64,000 bases of DNA from Chitinophaga japonensis (GTDB lineage: Bacteria > Bacteroidota > Bacteroidia > Chitinophagales > Chitinophagaceae): contig NZ_VLLG01000002.1 in assembly GCF_007830125.1 (NCBI RefSeq), positions 506,985-570,984 of the forward strand, in the 5' to 3' direction. A program made the position numbers and the translations under genes. Below are positions 24,280-33,169 of this stretch, in pieces. Below the pieces are notes generated by a model. That model had not been told where the DNA came from. It saw only the letters and a program-made list of their open reading frames with translations, and ran no database searches. Every line of letters begins with the position of its first letter. Position 1 is the first letter of the stretch.

Positions 24280-24291
24280 AGCTCATTCATT

Positions 24292-26934
24292 TTAAAAACG
24301 CACGGCATAAGTAATGCTGGGCATGATCGGCAGCAGCGTTACCTGCGCCAGCTTTCTCTCCTGCTCTTCATGATCTGTTCTTACATAGTAATAGAACGGG
24401 TTCTGCTGGTTATAGGCATTGAACAGGCTGAAATTCCAGCTTTTGGTCCAGTGCTTTTTCTTTTTGGTGTAGGTAATGCCAATATCCAGCCGGTGGGTGC
24501 TGGCCGCCCGGAAGCTGTTGCGCGGCCCCAATACATCCACCCGGGGCGGCGGCTCCTGGTCCGGGTCGTAAGGCGAAGGCTCCGTAATACCCTCATGGGA
24601 AGCTACCGGCAGCGTAAGCGGCATACCGGTGGCAAACTGCCAGTTGGCAGAAAGCTCCCAGCGCTTGCCCAGATGCTGCACAAACACCAGCTCTATGGTA
24701 TGCCGGGGGTCATACTTGTAGGGAAAGGTGCGCCCCTCATTCACCTCCGCAAACCGGCGGGTAGACCAGGCCAGGGTATATCCTATCCACCCGCGGGTTT
24801 TGCCCTGCTTTTTCTCCATCAGCAGTTCCGCCCCATAGCTGCGCCCCTTGCCGATGATCACCTGCTCATCCCACTTTTCCCCGGCGGCGGTAAAGATGTT
24901 GGCCTCCTCCGTATACTCGATCACGTTATTCATGTTTTTGTAGTACCCCTCCAGCGAGAACTCGTACTGGTTATCCGGGGTGGTTTTGGCAACACCCAGG
25001 GTCACCTGTTTGGACAGCATGGGCTTTACCCGCCGGGTAGAAGGCACCCAGAGGTCTGTAGGCAGGGTAGTGGTATTGTTGGAAAGCAGGTGCAGGGGCT
25101 GGCTCATATGGGTGTAGGCCAGCTTCAGGGCCCAGTTTCCCGGCAGCAGGTAGCGCAGGCCCAGGCGCGGCTGTATGGACAGGTAGAAGCGGTTCTCCAC
25201 CAGGAAGCCCGCAGCATGCAGGCCGGTATTCACATGCAGGTTTTTGGTCAGTTGCCAGTCGTCCTCCCCGTACATCACCATTTCCACGCCTACCGTATTG
25301 AAGTTGTTATAAGAGGTGTCCGGGGGCGACTGCGCATCGGAGTGATCCTCGAAATAATACGTTCCCGGTTTGAAAATATGCGTCGTGGAGCCCAGGCCGA
25401 ACTTTATAGCATGGTCCGGCCGGGGACGGTAGTCAAAATCGATCTTGCCCACTGCCGCCTGCACGCGGGAATGGTACCTCCCGTACAGGTCAGACCTTTC
25501 ATCAATGTTGAGCGCCTCATAGTGGTAATTGTACTGCGTAAGGAAGAAGTACTGGGAGTAATTGAACGTAACATTGGAGAACAGTTGCTGGTTGAACACA
25601 TGGTTCCAGCGCAGCGTGCCGGTAAGGTTGCCCCATCCCAGCTTGAACTTGCTGTTTTCCCGGTACTGCTTCTGCACCGGCGGCGTGGCGTCTTCATAAT
25701 CATATTCCTGTTTCAGGCTCACGGCGTCCTCCCCGCCAAAAGCGCTCAGGTAAATGCGGTCCTTCGGGGAAAAGATATGATTGATCCGGACATTCACATC
25801 GTAAAAAAAAGCAAACAGGTCGCCGTTCTCTCCGTCACCAAACGCCTCGCCTATCAGCGGCTTTGCCAGGATATCCAGGTAAGAGCGGCGGCCCGATATA
25901 ATGAAAGAGGTCTTGTCTTTCCAGAGTGGCCCTTCCACCATAAATTTGGCGGCAATGGTGCTGATGGAAACATCCCCGTGGAAAGCCTTCATATCCCCGT
26001 CTTTCATGGAAATATCCACGATGGAGGACAAGCGGCCGCCATAGCGGGCCGGGAAAGCGCCCTTGTACAGGTCCGCGTTCTTTACAATATCCGGGTTAAA
26101 CACAGAAAAAATGCCGAACACGTGGGAGGAATTAAATACCGGCGTACCGTCCAGCAGTACCAGGTTCTGGTCCGGGCTGCCACCGCGCACGCTCATGCCG
26201 CCGGTACCTTCGGAGCCGCCGGTAACGCCGGGCAGGCTCTGGATGGTCCTTACTACGTCCGCCTCGCCCAGCAGTTTGGGCATGGCCCTTACCTCTGATA
26301 CGGCGATATTTACCTTGCTCATCTGGGTCTGCTCCTGTAAATGAGGCTGCATATGCTCGGTGATCACTATTTCCTGCAGGCTGTTGCGGGGCTGCAGGGC
26401 CATGGTAATATGCCGGTCCCCGGATGCCGGCAGCGGGTAGCGCTGCGGCGTATATCCCACGTAAGACGCCAGCAGACTGCTGGTGTCCTTCTTCAGGGTA
26501 AGGCTGTAAAAGCCGTACTGGTTGGTAACGGTGCCGGCCTGCTGCGCCGGGCAGTAGACGGTGGCCCCTATCAGCTTTTCACCGGTACGGGCATCTTCCG
26601 CATAGCCGCTGATGGTACGCAGAGGCGTAGGTCTCATTGTTAATACGATCTGGTTGCCGATACGCTCATATGCAATATCATAGGGGTCCATTAAGGCCGC
26701 TATTACCTTTTTCAGGGATTTGTTACGGGCTTTGATGGTAACACGGTGGGAAAGGTTCACTACGTCACGGCTATACGAAAAATGGATGCCATATTGCTCT
26801 TCCAGCAACTGGCAGGCGGCCAGCAGGGGTTGATCCCTTAGGATAACAGTCACCTTGGTATGCCAGTCCCAGCCCAGCACCTGCAGAGGGAGGCCAAGCA
26901 GCATTCCCAGCAGCAGCTTTCCGGTAAACGACAT
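24292..26934 (-). CDS. TonB-dependent receptor with STN and carboxypeptidase-like N-terminal domains
   Basis: An 880-residue outer membrane receptor. After the signal peptide an STN (secretin/TonB short N-terminal) domain spans about residues 28-98 ('LLAACQLLEEQYGIHFSYSR'), followed by a carboxypeptidase-like domain (about 108-195), a plug ('VRTIQSLPGVTGGSEGTGGM', 'NLVLLDGTPVFNSSHVFGIF') and the barrel ending in 'SITYAVRF'. STN domains often signal to an anti-sigma factor, but none is encoded here, so regulation would be in trans or absent. It pairs with the DUF4249 lipoprotein downstream and diverges from pyrD. Confidence 0.92.
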   Translation of the reverse strand: MSFTGKLLLGMLLGLPLQVLGWDWHTKVTVILRDQPLLAACQLLEEQYGIHFSYSRDVVNLSHRVTIKARNKSLKKVIAALMDPYDIAYERIGNQIVLTMRPTPLRTISGYAEDARTGEKLIGATVYCPAQQAGTVTNQYGFYSLTLKKDTSSLLASYVGYTPQRYPLPASGDRHITMALQPRNSLQEIVITEHMQPHLQEQTQMSKVNIAVSEVRAMPKLLGEADVVRTIQSLPGVTGGSEGTGGMSVRGGSPDQNLVLLDGTPVFNSSHVFGIFSVFNPDIVKNADLYKGAFPARYGGRLSSIVDISMKDGDMKAFHGDVSISTIAAKFMVEGPLWKDKTSFIISGRRSYLDILAKPLIGEAFGDGENGDLFAFFYDVNVRINHIFSPKDRIYLSAFGGEDAVSLKQEYDYEDATPPVQKQYRENSKFKLGWGNLTGTLRWNHVFNQQLFSNVTFNYSQYFFLTQYNYHYEALNIDERSDLYGRYHSRVQAAVGKIDFDYRPRPDHAIKFGLGSTTHIFKPGTYYFEDHSDAQSPPDTSYNNFNTVGVEMVMYGEDDWQLTKNLHVNTGLHAAGFLVENRFYLSIQPRLGLRYLLPGNWALKLAYTHMSQPLHLLSNNTTTLPTDLWVPSTRRVKPMLSKQVTLGVAKTTPDNQYEFSLEGYYKNMNNVIEYTEEANIFTAAGEKWDEQVIIGKGRSYGAELLMEKKQGKTRGWIGYTLAWSTRRFAEVNEGRTFPYKYDPRHTIELVFVQHLGKRWELSANWQFATGMPLTLPVASHEGITEPSPYDPDQEPPPRVDVLGPRNSFRAASTHRLDIGITYTKKKKHWTKSWNFSLFNAYNQQNPFYYYVRTDHEEQERKLAQVTLLPIMPSITYAVRF

Positions 26935-27058
26935 AGATTATCAGCACATTTTTTTGATGATCAAACGGTTCAGACGGGCAGCACATTTCTATTTCAGGCT
27001 CAAAAATAGGAATAAAGTCGTGATGTGCCAGTGTGCCGCTATACATCATCACATTTAT

Positions 27059-27066
27059 TATATTTG
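27059..27066 (+). promoter_or_regulatory. -7 promoter box for pyrD
   Basis: TATATTTG matches TAnnTTTG exactly and lies only 8 bp before the chosen pyrD ATG (27075). A transcript starting about 7 nt after the box would have almost no leader. Confidence 0.5.
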
Positions 27067-27074
27067 CAGCGCAC

Positions 27075-28103
27075 ATGTACCATCTTATCAAGAAATTACT
27101 ATTCTGCTTTCCGCCGGAAAATATTCACCATGCCGTTATGCGTGGGCTGAAGCTGCTGCACGGGCTGCCCCTGGGCAAGAAGCTGATCCGGGCCTGCTGG
27201 GCTCCTAAGGGCAAAGGCCTGGAAAGGGAGCTGTGGGGGCTTCGCTTCCGCAATCCTGTAGGGCTGGCGGCCGGTTTTGATAAAGATGCAAAGTACACCG
27301 ATGAACTGGCGGCGCTGGGATTTGGCTTCGTGGAGATCGGCACCGTTACCCCCCTGCCGCAGCCCGGCAATGAGCAGCCCCGCCTGTTCCGCCTGCCGGC
27401 GGACAAGGCGCTGATCAACCGCATGGGCTTTAATAACGAAGGCGCCAAAGCAGCGGCCAAAAGACTGCAAAAACGCCGGTCCGGTATTATCATCGGCGGC
27501 AACATCGGGAAGAACAAACAAACCCCGAACGAAGAAGCGGTGAGCGATTATGAAAAATGCTTTCACGCCCTGTTTGACGTAGTGGATTATTTCGTGGTAA
27601 ACGTCAGCTCACCCAATACTCCCAACCTGCGGGCGTTGCAGGAAAAAGAGCCGCTCAAGCAACTGCTGCACCACCTGCAGTTGCTGAATACCCAGAAAAG
27701 CAGGCCCAAACCCATCCTGCTGAAAATAGCGCCGGACCTTAGCCATGAGCAACTGGACGATATCATAGAAATTGTGCAGGAAACCGGCCTGGCCGGCATT
27801 GTAGCTACCAATACCACCATCAGCCGCGAAGGGCTGCAAACCCCGGCGGAAGAGGTAACCGCCATGAGTGCAGGCGGCCTGAGCGGGCTGCCGGTAAAGG
27901 ACAAAGCCACTGCCGTGATCCGGTATATATATGAACGTTCCGGGAAAAAAATTCCCATTATTGCGGCGGGCGGCATCTTTACTGCAGACGACGCCAGGGA
28001 GAAACTGGCGGCCGGCGCGGTATTGGTACAGGTATATACCGGTTTTATATATGAGGGGCCGGCTATTGTGAAAAATATCTGCACAGGTTTAGCTGATAAA
28101 TAA
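27075..28103 (+). CDS. pyrD: quinone-dependent dihydroorotate dehydrogenase
   Basis: The 342-residue class 2 enzyme oxidises dihydroorotate to orotate in pyrimidine synthesis, passing electrons from FMN to the membrane quinone pool. Signatures are '[19 protein letters not shown]', '[16 protein letters not shown]', '[10 protein letters not shown]', '[12 protein letters not shown]' (catalytic serine), 'LKIAPDL' and 'TNTT'. I place the start at 27075 because the N-terminal segment '[20 protein letters not shown]' aligns with the membrane-associating helix at the start of E. coli PyrD. An ATG-like start at 27033 would add 14 residues without counterpart. Confidence 0.95.
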   Translation: MYHLIKKLLFCFPPENIHHAVMRGLKLLHGLPLGKKLIRACWAPKGKGLERELWGLRFRNPVGLAAGFDKDAKYTDELAALGFGFVEIGTVTPLPQPGNEQPRLFRLPADKALINRMGFNNEGAKAAAKRLQKRRSGIIIGGNIGKNKQTPNEEAVSDYEKCFHALFDVVDYFVVNVSSPNTPNLRALQEKEPLKQLLHHLQLLNTQKSRPKPILLKIAPDLSHEQLDDIIEIVQETGLAGIVATNTTISREGLQTPAEEVTAMSAGGLSGLPVKDKATAVIRYIYERSGKKIPIIAAGGIFTADDAREKLAAGAVLVQVYTGFIYEGPAIVKNICTGLADK

Positions 28104-28110
28104 AATTACT

Positions 28111-28878
28111 ATGGAATACTTGTTAACAACTGAATCGCTCATCAGCCTGCTGACGCTGGTGGTACTGGAAGTAGTGCTTGGCATTGACAACGTTATTTTC
28201 GTTTCTATCGTTATGAACCGGCTGCCGGCGCACAAGCGGCTGCAGGCCCGCCGCATCTGGATGATCACCGGTATAGCCGTCCGCGTTACCCTGTTGTTGT
28301 TTATCGGTTATATCGTAAGGGCGGTAAATCCGCTCTTTCACATTGGCAGCCATGGTTTCAGCCTCCGCGATCTTATCATGCTGGGAGGCGGGCTGTTCCT
28401 GCTGGTAAAAACCACTATGGAGATCCACCACAAGCTGGAAGGCGAGGAAGAGGTGAATGCAAAGGGCAAGGCCAAGGCTGGGGCTACCCTCCTGAACGTG
28501 GTAGGCCAGATCATACTGATAGACCTGGTATTCTCATTTGACAGTATTATTACAGCGGTGGGACTGGCCAAGCACGTGCCCATCATGATCATCGCCGTAG
28601 TCATCGCCATGATCGTCATGTTCCTGTTCGCGCCCCGCATCAGTAACTTTATTCATAAACATCCCACGCTGAAAATGCTGGCCCTTTCCTTCCTGGTAAT
28701 GGTAGGCGGCATCCTGATCATCGAAGGCTGGAATGCGGAAAAGGCCCATGAGCTGCACCTGAAGAACTACGCCTATTTTGCCATGGCCTTTTCTTTTGGT
28801 GTGGAGCTGCTGAACATGGCCATACGGAAAAAGTCCGCGCCGCCGGTAGAACTGCGGGAACCGAAACCGGAGGAGTGA
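28111..28878 (+). CDS. TerC family integral membrane protein
   Basis: A 255-residue polytopic membrane protein of the TerC/YkoY family. The hallmark 'VVLEVVLGIDNVIFVSIV' with an intramembrane Asp-Asn pair is near residue 20, and 'IDLVFSFDSIITAVGL' is the second acidic motif. Relatives are implicated in manganese export or tellurite-resistance-linked metal handling. It starts 7 bp after the pyrD stop and is likely co-transcribed, though functionally unrelated. Confidence 0.92.
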   Translation: MEYLLTTESLISLLTLVVLEVVLGIDNVIFVSIVMNRLPAHKRLQARRIWMITGIAVRVTLLLFIGYIVRAVNPLFHIGSHGFSLRDLIMLGGGLFLLVKTTMEIHHKLEGEEEVNAKGKAKAGATLLNVVGQIILIDLVFSFDSIITAVGLAKHVPIMIIAVVIAMIVMFLFAPRISNFIHKHPTLKMLALSFLVMVGGILIIEGWNAEKAHELHLKNYAYFAMAFSFGVELLNMAIRKKSAPPVELREPKPEE

Positions 28879-28894
28879 GATTAACGTGTGGCAT

Positions 28895-29605
28895 TCACCC
28901 ATTCACCGCATTCATCAGCACACAAGCCACCACGCCCGCTGTTTCCGTACGCAACCGGGTATTACCCAGGGATACCGGCTGAAAGCCCCGTTCCAGGGCC
29001 AGGCTTATTTCCTCCGGTGTAAAATCCCCCTCCGGACCTATTAATATCAGCGTATCCCTGCCGGGCTGCATGGCCTGCTGTAAGGGCGTTTTCTGCTCCG
29101 GCTGGCAATGGGCAATGAACTGCTGGGGCACAGCGCTTTCCTGCACCAGCGCTTCAAAAGTAAGGGGCGCAGCCAGCTCCGGCAGCCAGGACTGTTGCGA
29201 TTGCAGCATGGCGGCCACCAGTATATTCTCCAGCCTTTCTGTTTTGAACTTTTCCTTTTCCGTGCGCCGGGTCAGCAGGGGGATGATGGATTGCACACCT
29301 ATTTCCGTAGCCTTTTCCAGGAACCATTCTATACGCGAAGCATTCTTGGTAAATGAAATGGCTATACGTAATGCCGGCGCCGGCGGGGGAACAGTGGTAT
29401 GGCCGCTTACCTGCACCATGCACTTCTTCCGGTTGTCGTCCAGAATAGCGGCGGTGAACTGCTGCCCCCGGCCATTGGTGAGCAGTACGGGCTGCCCCTT
29501 TTCCCGGCGCAGCACCTGTATGCAGTATTTGGAGGTAGCTTCATCCATCGTGTAAGTATCCTCCCCCGGCATTAGTGCCTTCGCATAGAAAACAGGCAGT
29601 TCCAT
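28895..29605 (-). CDS. rsmE: 16S rRNA (uracil-1498-N3)-methyltransferase
   Basis: The 236-residue protein has an N-terminal PUA-like RNA-binding domain and a C-terminal SPOUT domain with the trefoil knot motifs 'LILIGPEGDFTPEEI' and 'LGNTRLRTETAGV'. 'TKNASRIEWFLEKATEIGV' is also family-typical. It methylates U1498 of 16S rRNA with S-adenosylmethionine. It is convergent with the TerC gene and on the same strand as the MATE gene, separated from it by an inverted repeat. Confidence 0.94.
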   Translation of the reverse strand: MELPVFYAKALMPGEDTYTMDEATSKYCIQVLRREKGQPVLLTNGRGQQFTAAILDDNRKKCMVQVSGHTTVPPPAPALRIAISFTKNASRIEWFLEKATEIGVQSIIPLLTRRTEKEKFKTERLENILVAAMLQSQQSWLPELAAPLTFEALVQESAVPQQFIAHCQPEQKTPLQQAMQPGRDTLILIGPEGDFTPEEISLALERGFQPVSLGNTRLRTETAGVVACVLMNAVNG

Positions 29606-29610
29606 AACAC

Positions 29611-29751
29611 AATTAATGATTAAAAATTAAGAATTAGTAATAATAAAGCGGGGTTTCAACATAACATTGCAGTATTTGTAGTTCCGGTCGGACATGATTG
29701 CCTTCATAAAACATTGCATAGCGATTATTAATTATTAATTATAATTTTTTT
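29611..29751. repeat. long inverted repeat (word ATTAATAATTAA) after the MATE gene
   Basis: The left arm 29611-29644 and right arm 29723-29751 are imperfect complements made of AATTAATAATT units. The right arm overlaps the last codons and stop of the MATE gene (29739). In transcription direction it begins at the stop codon. Confidence 0.6.
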
Positions 29752-31070
29752 GTTTTAACCTGAAACCGAACGAATAACAGCACCGATGCCACCAGCAACC
29801 CCAGTAACAGTCCCCACCAGATGCCCTGTATGCCGTAACCCAAGTAGATACCCAGCAGGTAGCCCACCGGCAGGCCCAGGCCCCAGTAAGCCAGCAGGGT
29901 AATAATAGTGGGCACCTTTACATCGCCCATACCCCGCAGAATGCCCAGCCCCACGACCTGCGTACCGTCAAACAACTGGAAAAAAGCGGCGATGATCAGC
30001 AGGTGGCTGGCAATGGCGATCACCGCCGGCTCCTGTATGTACAGGCGGGGCAACAGGGTGTTGCCCAGCATAAACACCAGCGCGGCAGCGCCCATCAGCA
30101 CCAGCACCATGTGGTAGCTGGCAATGGCGGACAAGCGCAGCTCCCGGAACTGGCCGGCGCCCAGGTGGTTGCCGCTTTTAATGCCCGCTGCGGCCGATAC
30201 GCCGCTGGCCATCATATAGGTCATCGTAGCCAGGCTGATGGCGATCTGGTGGGCCGCCAGCTCCCGGGCGCCTATCCAGCCCACCATCACCACCGCTCCG
30301 CTGAAGGCGCTGACCTCGAAAATATACTGCAGGGCCACCGGCGTGCCAATGCCCAGTATTTTGCGGATAGTGGCGCGGGACACGTCCCTGAAATGAAATT
30401 GCTGCAGGTAGGGCTTGAAACGGCGCGCCCGCAGCACGTACAGCGCCATGCTGGCCCCCATCAGCAACCGGTCCGTAAGCGTGGCAATGCCTACCCCGAT
30501 CACGCCCATACGCGGCAGGCCAAACAGGCCGTACACCAGGGTAATGCCCAGCAGCACATTGATCACGTTGCCTACAATGCTGATGTTCATGGCCTGCCGG
30601 GTAAATCCCAGCCCTTCTGCAAACTGCTTAAAGGAAAGGTATACCATCAGCGGCAGGAAGGAAATGCCCAGGAACTGCAGGAAAGGCCGTGCCTGCGCCG
30701 CCACGGCGGGCGGCTGGTCCAGCAAATGGATGTAGTAGCTGCCGGTAATGATCACCGCGCAGAGCAGCAGGCCGGTCACCAGGTTGATCAGCAGGCTCTG
30801 GCTCAGCAGGCACCCGCAATAGGCGCGGTTACCCCGCCCGTTTTCCTGCGCTATCAGCGGCGTAAGCCCGTAAGACATACCGATGCCGGTAACCATGAAC
30901 ACCGTGAAGATGCTATTGCCCAGGGATACGGCCGCCAGCGGCACCTCCCCGGTATGGCCGATCACAATGCTGTCCGACAGGCCTACCAGGGTATGCCCCA
31001 ATTGGGAGATCACTACAGGATAGGCTAAACGGAAATTGTCTTTATAATACGGTTTGTATCTGTTAAGCAT
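29739..31070 (-). CDS. MATE family efflux transporter
   Basis: A 443-residue protein with about twelve membrane helices in two homologous halves ('YPVVISQLGHTLVGLSDSIV' and 'GTPVALQYIFEVSAFSGAVV'). This is the NorM-like MATE architecture: Na+- or H+-driven export of cationic drugs or metabolites. It lies between rsmE and dnaB on the minus strand, with an inverted repeat at each end, so it is probably a single-gene transcription unit. The substrate cannot be inferred. Confidence 0.92.
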   Translation of the reverse strand: MLNRYKPYYKDNFRLAYPVVISQLGHTLVGLSDSIVIGHTGEVPLAAVSLGNSIFTVFMVTGIGMSYGLTPLIAQENGRGNRAYCGCLLSQSLLINLVTGLLLCAVIITGSYYIHLLDQPPAVAAQARPFLQFLGISFLPLMVYLSFKQFAEGLGFTRQAMNISIVGNVINVLLGITLVYGLFGLPRMGVIGVGIATLTDRLLMGASMALYVLRARRFKPYLQQFHFRDVSRATIRKILGIGTPVALQYIFEVSAFSGAVVMVGWIGARELAAHQIAISLATMTYMMASGVSAAAGIKSGNHLGAGQFRELRLSAIASYHMVLVLMGAAALVFMLGNTLLPRLYIQEPAVIAIASHLLIIAAFFQLFDGTQVVGLGILRGMGDVKVPTIITLLAYWGLGLPVGYLLGIYLGYGIQGIWWGLLLGLLVASVLLFVRFQVKTKKL

Positions 31071-31086
31071 AACGAAGAAAGAAGAG

Positions 31087-31153
31087 GGAGAAAGAAGAAG
31101 GGAAAAAGGAGAAAAGATATGCCCCTTTCTCCTTTTTCCCTTCTTCTTTCTCC
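31087..31153. repeat. near-perfect inverted repeat (purine word GGAGAAAGAAGAAGGG) after dnaB
   Basis: The left arm 31087-31116 and right arm 31125-31153 are complementary over 29 bp with one extra A, around the 8-nt loop ATATGCCC. One arm is pure purine, the other pure pyrimidine. It starts 7 bp after the dnaB stop codon in transcription direction and probably terminates that transcript. This is the most regular member of the repeat set. Confidence 0.8.
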
Positions 31154-31160
31154 ATTTAAA

Positions 31161-32741
31161 TTAGAACGGAGCGTCTTCCAGCCCTTCATCCTCAAAGTCC
31201 ATATCGTTCATCTTGGACCCTTTCTGGATGTACAGCTTGGCCTCGTCGCCGCCGCCCTGCGGGCGCATGCCGGCAAACGGACTGGGGCCACCGCCGCCGC
31301 TGAAGCCACCGCCGCCTTCCAGGCTGCCGTCGTCCTCAAAACGCTGGAACTCCAGTACAGCGCGCAGCTTGATGGTGTCCAACTGGCCGTTACGGTGCTT
31401 GGCTATACGCACGTGGGTCTCGCCCTTGTTGGATTCACCCATTTCATTGGTGGTGATCTCGTAGTACTCGGGGCGGTACAGGAAGCATACCATGTCCGCA
31501 TCCTGCTCAATGGCGCCGGATTCGCGCAGGTCGCTCAACTGGGGCATCTTGTTCCCGTCCTTCCGCTTTTCCACGTCACGGCTCAACTGGGAAAGGGCGA
31601 TCACCGGTACATGCAGCTCCTTGGCCAGGCCCTTCAGGTCGCGGGATATTTTACTGATCTCCTGCTCACGGTTGCTGTTACGGCCTTCGCCGCCGCCGCT
31701 CATCAACTGCAGGTAGTCTATGATGATAACGCCTACGCCGTGGTTGTGCACCAGGCGGCGGCATTTGGCGCGCAACTCAAAGATGTTGAGCGCCGGGGTA
31801 TCGTCTATAAAGATGGGCGCTTTGGCCAGGCGTTCTATACCATGCGTCATCAGCTTCTTCATCTCATACTCTTCCAGCTTGCCGCGGGCGATCTTTTCCA
31901 GCTTTATCTCCGACTCGGCGGACAGGATACGCTGTACGATCTGCCCGGACGACATTTCCAGGGAGAAGATGGCCGCGCCTTTGGGAAAGCGGGGGTGCAG
32001 CGCCGCATTACGCGCCAGGTTCAGCGCGAAGGCTGTTTTACCCACGGATGGACGGGCGGCCAGAATGATAAGGTCCGTAGGCTGCCAGCCATAGGTCACC
32101 TTGTCCAGCGAGGGGAAGCCGGAAGGCACCCCGGTAATATCGTCGCCCTTGTTGCGCAGGTCCTCGATACGTTTCATGGTGTTCACCAGCACCCGGTCTA
32201 TGGAGTCATAGTTCTTCCGCAGGTGGTTGTTGGTGATCTCGAACAGCTTGGATTCCGCCCCGTCCAGCAGGTCAAATACATCGGCTGTATCCTCGTAAGC
32301 CTCGCTCAGTATCTCCCCGGAAATGCGGATCAGCTCCCGCTGGATGAACTTCTGCAGGATAATGCGCGCATGCGCTTCAATATTGGCGGAAGATACAACG
32401 GTGTTGGTAAGGCGGGTTACATAAAAGGGGCCCCCGATCATGTCCAGCTCTGCGGAGGACTTCAGTTCCTCCACCACGGTGAGAATGTCCACCGGCATGG
32501 ATTTGGCGGCTAAGCGCTGCATGGAGGCGAATATCCGCTGATGGGCTTCCACGTAAAAGCACTCCGGCTTCAGGATCTCGATTACCGTGTCAAAAGCCCC
32601 TTTTTCCAGCATAATGGCGCCCAATACCGCTTCTTCCATATCCCTGGACTGGGGAGGGATTTTTCCGTACACCATGGAGGACACATCAATGGACGGCTTT
32701 CTACGTACATTATTACGGTCTTTCTTTAGATTGAGATCCAT
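31161..32741 (-). CDS. dnaB: replicative DNA helicase
   Basis: A 526-residue hexameric helicase that unwinds DNA at the replication fork. The N-terminal domain ('PPQSRDMEEAVLGAIMLEKGAF') is followed by the RecA-like domain with Walker A 'ARPSVGKTAFALN', 'FSLEMSSGQIVQRIL', 'IIIDYLQLM' and 'LSRDVEKR'. The C-terminus carries a Gly-rich linker and an acidic tail ('DMDFEDEGLEDAPF'), common in Bacteroidota DnaB. No intein is present. Its upstream gap holds the DnaA-box cluster. Confidence 0.96.
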   Translation of the reverse strand: MDLNLKKDRNNVRRKPSIDVSSMVYGKIPPQSRDMEEAVLGAIMLEKGAFDTVIEILKPECFYVEAHQRIFASMQRLAAKSMPVDILTVVEELKSSAELDMIGGPFYVTRLTNTVVSSANIEAHARIILQKFIQRELIRISGEILSEAYEDTADVFDLLDGAESKLFEITNNHLRKNYDSIDRVLVNTMKRIEDLRNKGDDITGVPSGFPSLDKVTYGWQPTDLIILAARPSVGKTAFALNLARNAALHPRFPKGAAIFSLEMSSGQIVQRILSAESEIKLEKIARGKLEEYEMKKLMTHGIERLAKAPIFIDDTPALNIFELRAKCRRLVHNHGVGVIIIDYLQLMSGGGEGRNSNREQEISKISRDLKGLAKELHVPVIALSQLSRDVEKRKDGNKMPQLSDLRESGAIEQDADMVCFLYRPEYYEITTNEMGESNKGETHVRIAKHRNGQLDTIKLRAVLEFQRFEDDGSLEGGGGFSGGGGPSPFAGMRPQGGGDEAKLYIQKGSKMNDMDFEDEGLEDAPF

Positions 32742-32811
32742 TTATGTTCAATGAATTAAAAAAAATGAATGAAATCGATTACTGTCATGGCTTTTATACC
32801 CCCGAGGCTTT

Positions 32812-33093
32812 ACAATTTTTTTCGCATTCCAGTATTAATTCTTCTTTATGAAATTGTAAACTTTTTTGAGCCGTAAAAACTAAGGTAACGGCATTTTTCC
32901 ATTAAAGCCCTACGATGACCGGACTATTTTTATCAAACCGCATTCACAGGTTATACACACGCAAAATGACAGTTATCCACTGACTGGTATCCGGTTTTCC
33001 ACCAATAAGCATAAAAGTACCCTGCAAATCTCCGATTATTCACACACTTTGTGCAAAAAGATTTTCCACAATTTTCTTGCCCGGTAATTCACA
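32812..33093. other. candidate replication origin: DnaA-box cluster beside AT-rich DNA
   Basis: All sites face the same way: TTATACACA at 32951, TTATCCACT at 32973, TTTTCCACC at 32995, TTATTCACA at 33036, TTTTCCACA at 33062 and TAATTCACA at 33085. The first and fourth fit TTATnCACA fully; the others have one or two mismatches. The first three are spaced exactly 22 bp apart. An AT-rich stretch (about 32812-32900) lies beside them. Genes mostly point away from this gap on both sides. The cluster could instead serve DnaA control of dnaB. Confidence 0.55.
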
Positions 33094-33169
33094 TTTTTTC
33101 GAGGGGCATATGCCACATTCGCCATCCGCACATTAATATTATCTTTACACCACTTTATTAACTGATCAA

